DNA from: a bacterium
Lineage (GTDB): Bacteria > Actinomycetota > Acidimicrobiia > Spongiisociales > Spongiisociaceae
Direction of reading: 5' to 3'
DNA length: 43,427 bases
NCBI GenBank assembly: GCA_028821265.1
Contig: JAPPGU010000046.1
Location: 1-43,427 of the forward strand
The translations under genes and the position numbers were made by a program. This document shows positions 43,274 through 43,427 of this stretch, one piece after another; position 1 is the stretch's first letter, and each line of letters begins with the position of its first letter. A model generated the notes under the pieces. That model had not been told where the DNA came from. It did no database searches and saw only the letters and a program-made list of their open reading frames with translations.

Positions 43274-43427
43274 GTGGCGATGGCGTGGAAGCCGGCGTCC
43301 ACGTGAATGACCTCGCCGGTTACCTTGGTGGCGAAGTCGGAGAGCATGACGCAGATCATGTTGGCCACCGGAGTGGGATCGGACGTGTCCCAGGTGAGGG
43401 GGGCTCGCTCGCTCCAGACATCCTGGA
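43270..43427 (-). CDS. fabI: Enoyl-[ACP] reductase FabI, C-terminal fragment
   Basis: About 52 residues before the stop; the 5' part lies beyond the window. The end reads VWSERAPLTWDTSDPTPV, then MLSDFATKVTGEVIHVDAGFHA, which is the FabI form of the short-chain dehydrogenase C-terminus (the FabI-type VHVDGGFHA ending). Last reduction step of fatty-acid elongation. The call rests on these few residues only. Confidence 0.8.
   Translation of the reverse strand, partial: QDVWSERAPLTWDTSDPTPVANMICVMLSDFATKVTGEVIHVDAGFHAIAT

Overview
The window is about 43 kb of high-GC, gene-dense DNA from a bacterium that is almost certainly an actinomycete. The evidence is a Mpa/ARC proteasomal ATPase downstream of trmI, an S-(hydroxymethyl)mycothiol dehydrogenase (mycothiol chemistry), an 'actinobacterial holin-X' type protein, and a uvrC-rapZ-pgk-tpiA-secG neighbourhood. 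The missing whiA/yvcK/gap block and the many apparently leaderless genes suggest a deep, non-model lineage such as Acidimicrobiia; that placement is an inference. No phage, insertion sequence or CRISPR array was seen.

Layout. 1-2084 (minus): proteasome ATPase (cut by the window edge), trmI and a 33-residue membrane miniprotein. 2183-3611: small membrane proteins and a gamma-carbonic-anhydrase-like protein. 3691-5543: tRNA-Leu(GAG) and a mycothiol-dependent formaldehyde detoxification pair. 5602-13060 (minus): DUF3179 protein, secG, gpmA, tpiA, pgk, rapZ, uvrC. 13092-18162: the most unusual part, an osmolyte module. 18266-24067 (minus): methyltransferase, uvrA, uvrB. 24202-30122: agmatinase-family enzyme, coaE, rpsA, polA. 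30254-32275: tRNA-Leu(CAA) and lepA. 32549-38437 (minus): trpE-ygfZ-trpC-trpF-trpB-trpA. 38546-40772 (minus): lectin/L,D-transpeptidase fusion, a DUF6092-like protein, nitroreductase, initiator tRNA and a coiled-coil membrane miniprotein. 40961-43427: amidohydrolase, ccdA and the C-terminus of fabI.

Osmolyte module. On the minus strand lies a ligand-gated K+ channel of the GluR0 (prokaryotic ionotropic glutamate receptor) type. It has a TVGYGD filter between two membrane helices and a split amino-acid-binding domain, and it is fused at its N-terminus to a complete OpuAC/ProX-like quaternary-amine-binding domain. Divergent from it is an operon of a BCCT betaine carrier with an intact BetP-type tryptophan box and, coupled by a GTGA overlap, a lipoprotein closely similar to the channel's N-terminal domain. 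There are no ABC permease or ATPase genes. The operon leader holds a perfect 10-bp hairpin and an 11-codon ORF with a strong ribosome binding site. The module sits between uvrA and uvrC, which lie close together in Streptomyces-type genomes. I propose that one binding domain was duplicated to serve a solute importer and a solute-sensing K+ channel.

Repeats. At least six intergenic spots carry AT-richer arrays of a degenerate 7-bp unit (about TAGTNNC) arranged as inverted arms. Five stop codons (TAG) and one tRNA 3' end lie in or directly against these arrays. They resemble in style, not sequence, the heptanucleotide STRR repeats of cyanobacteria.
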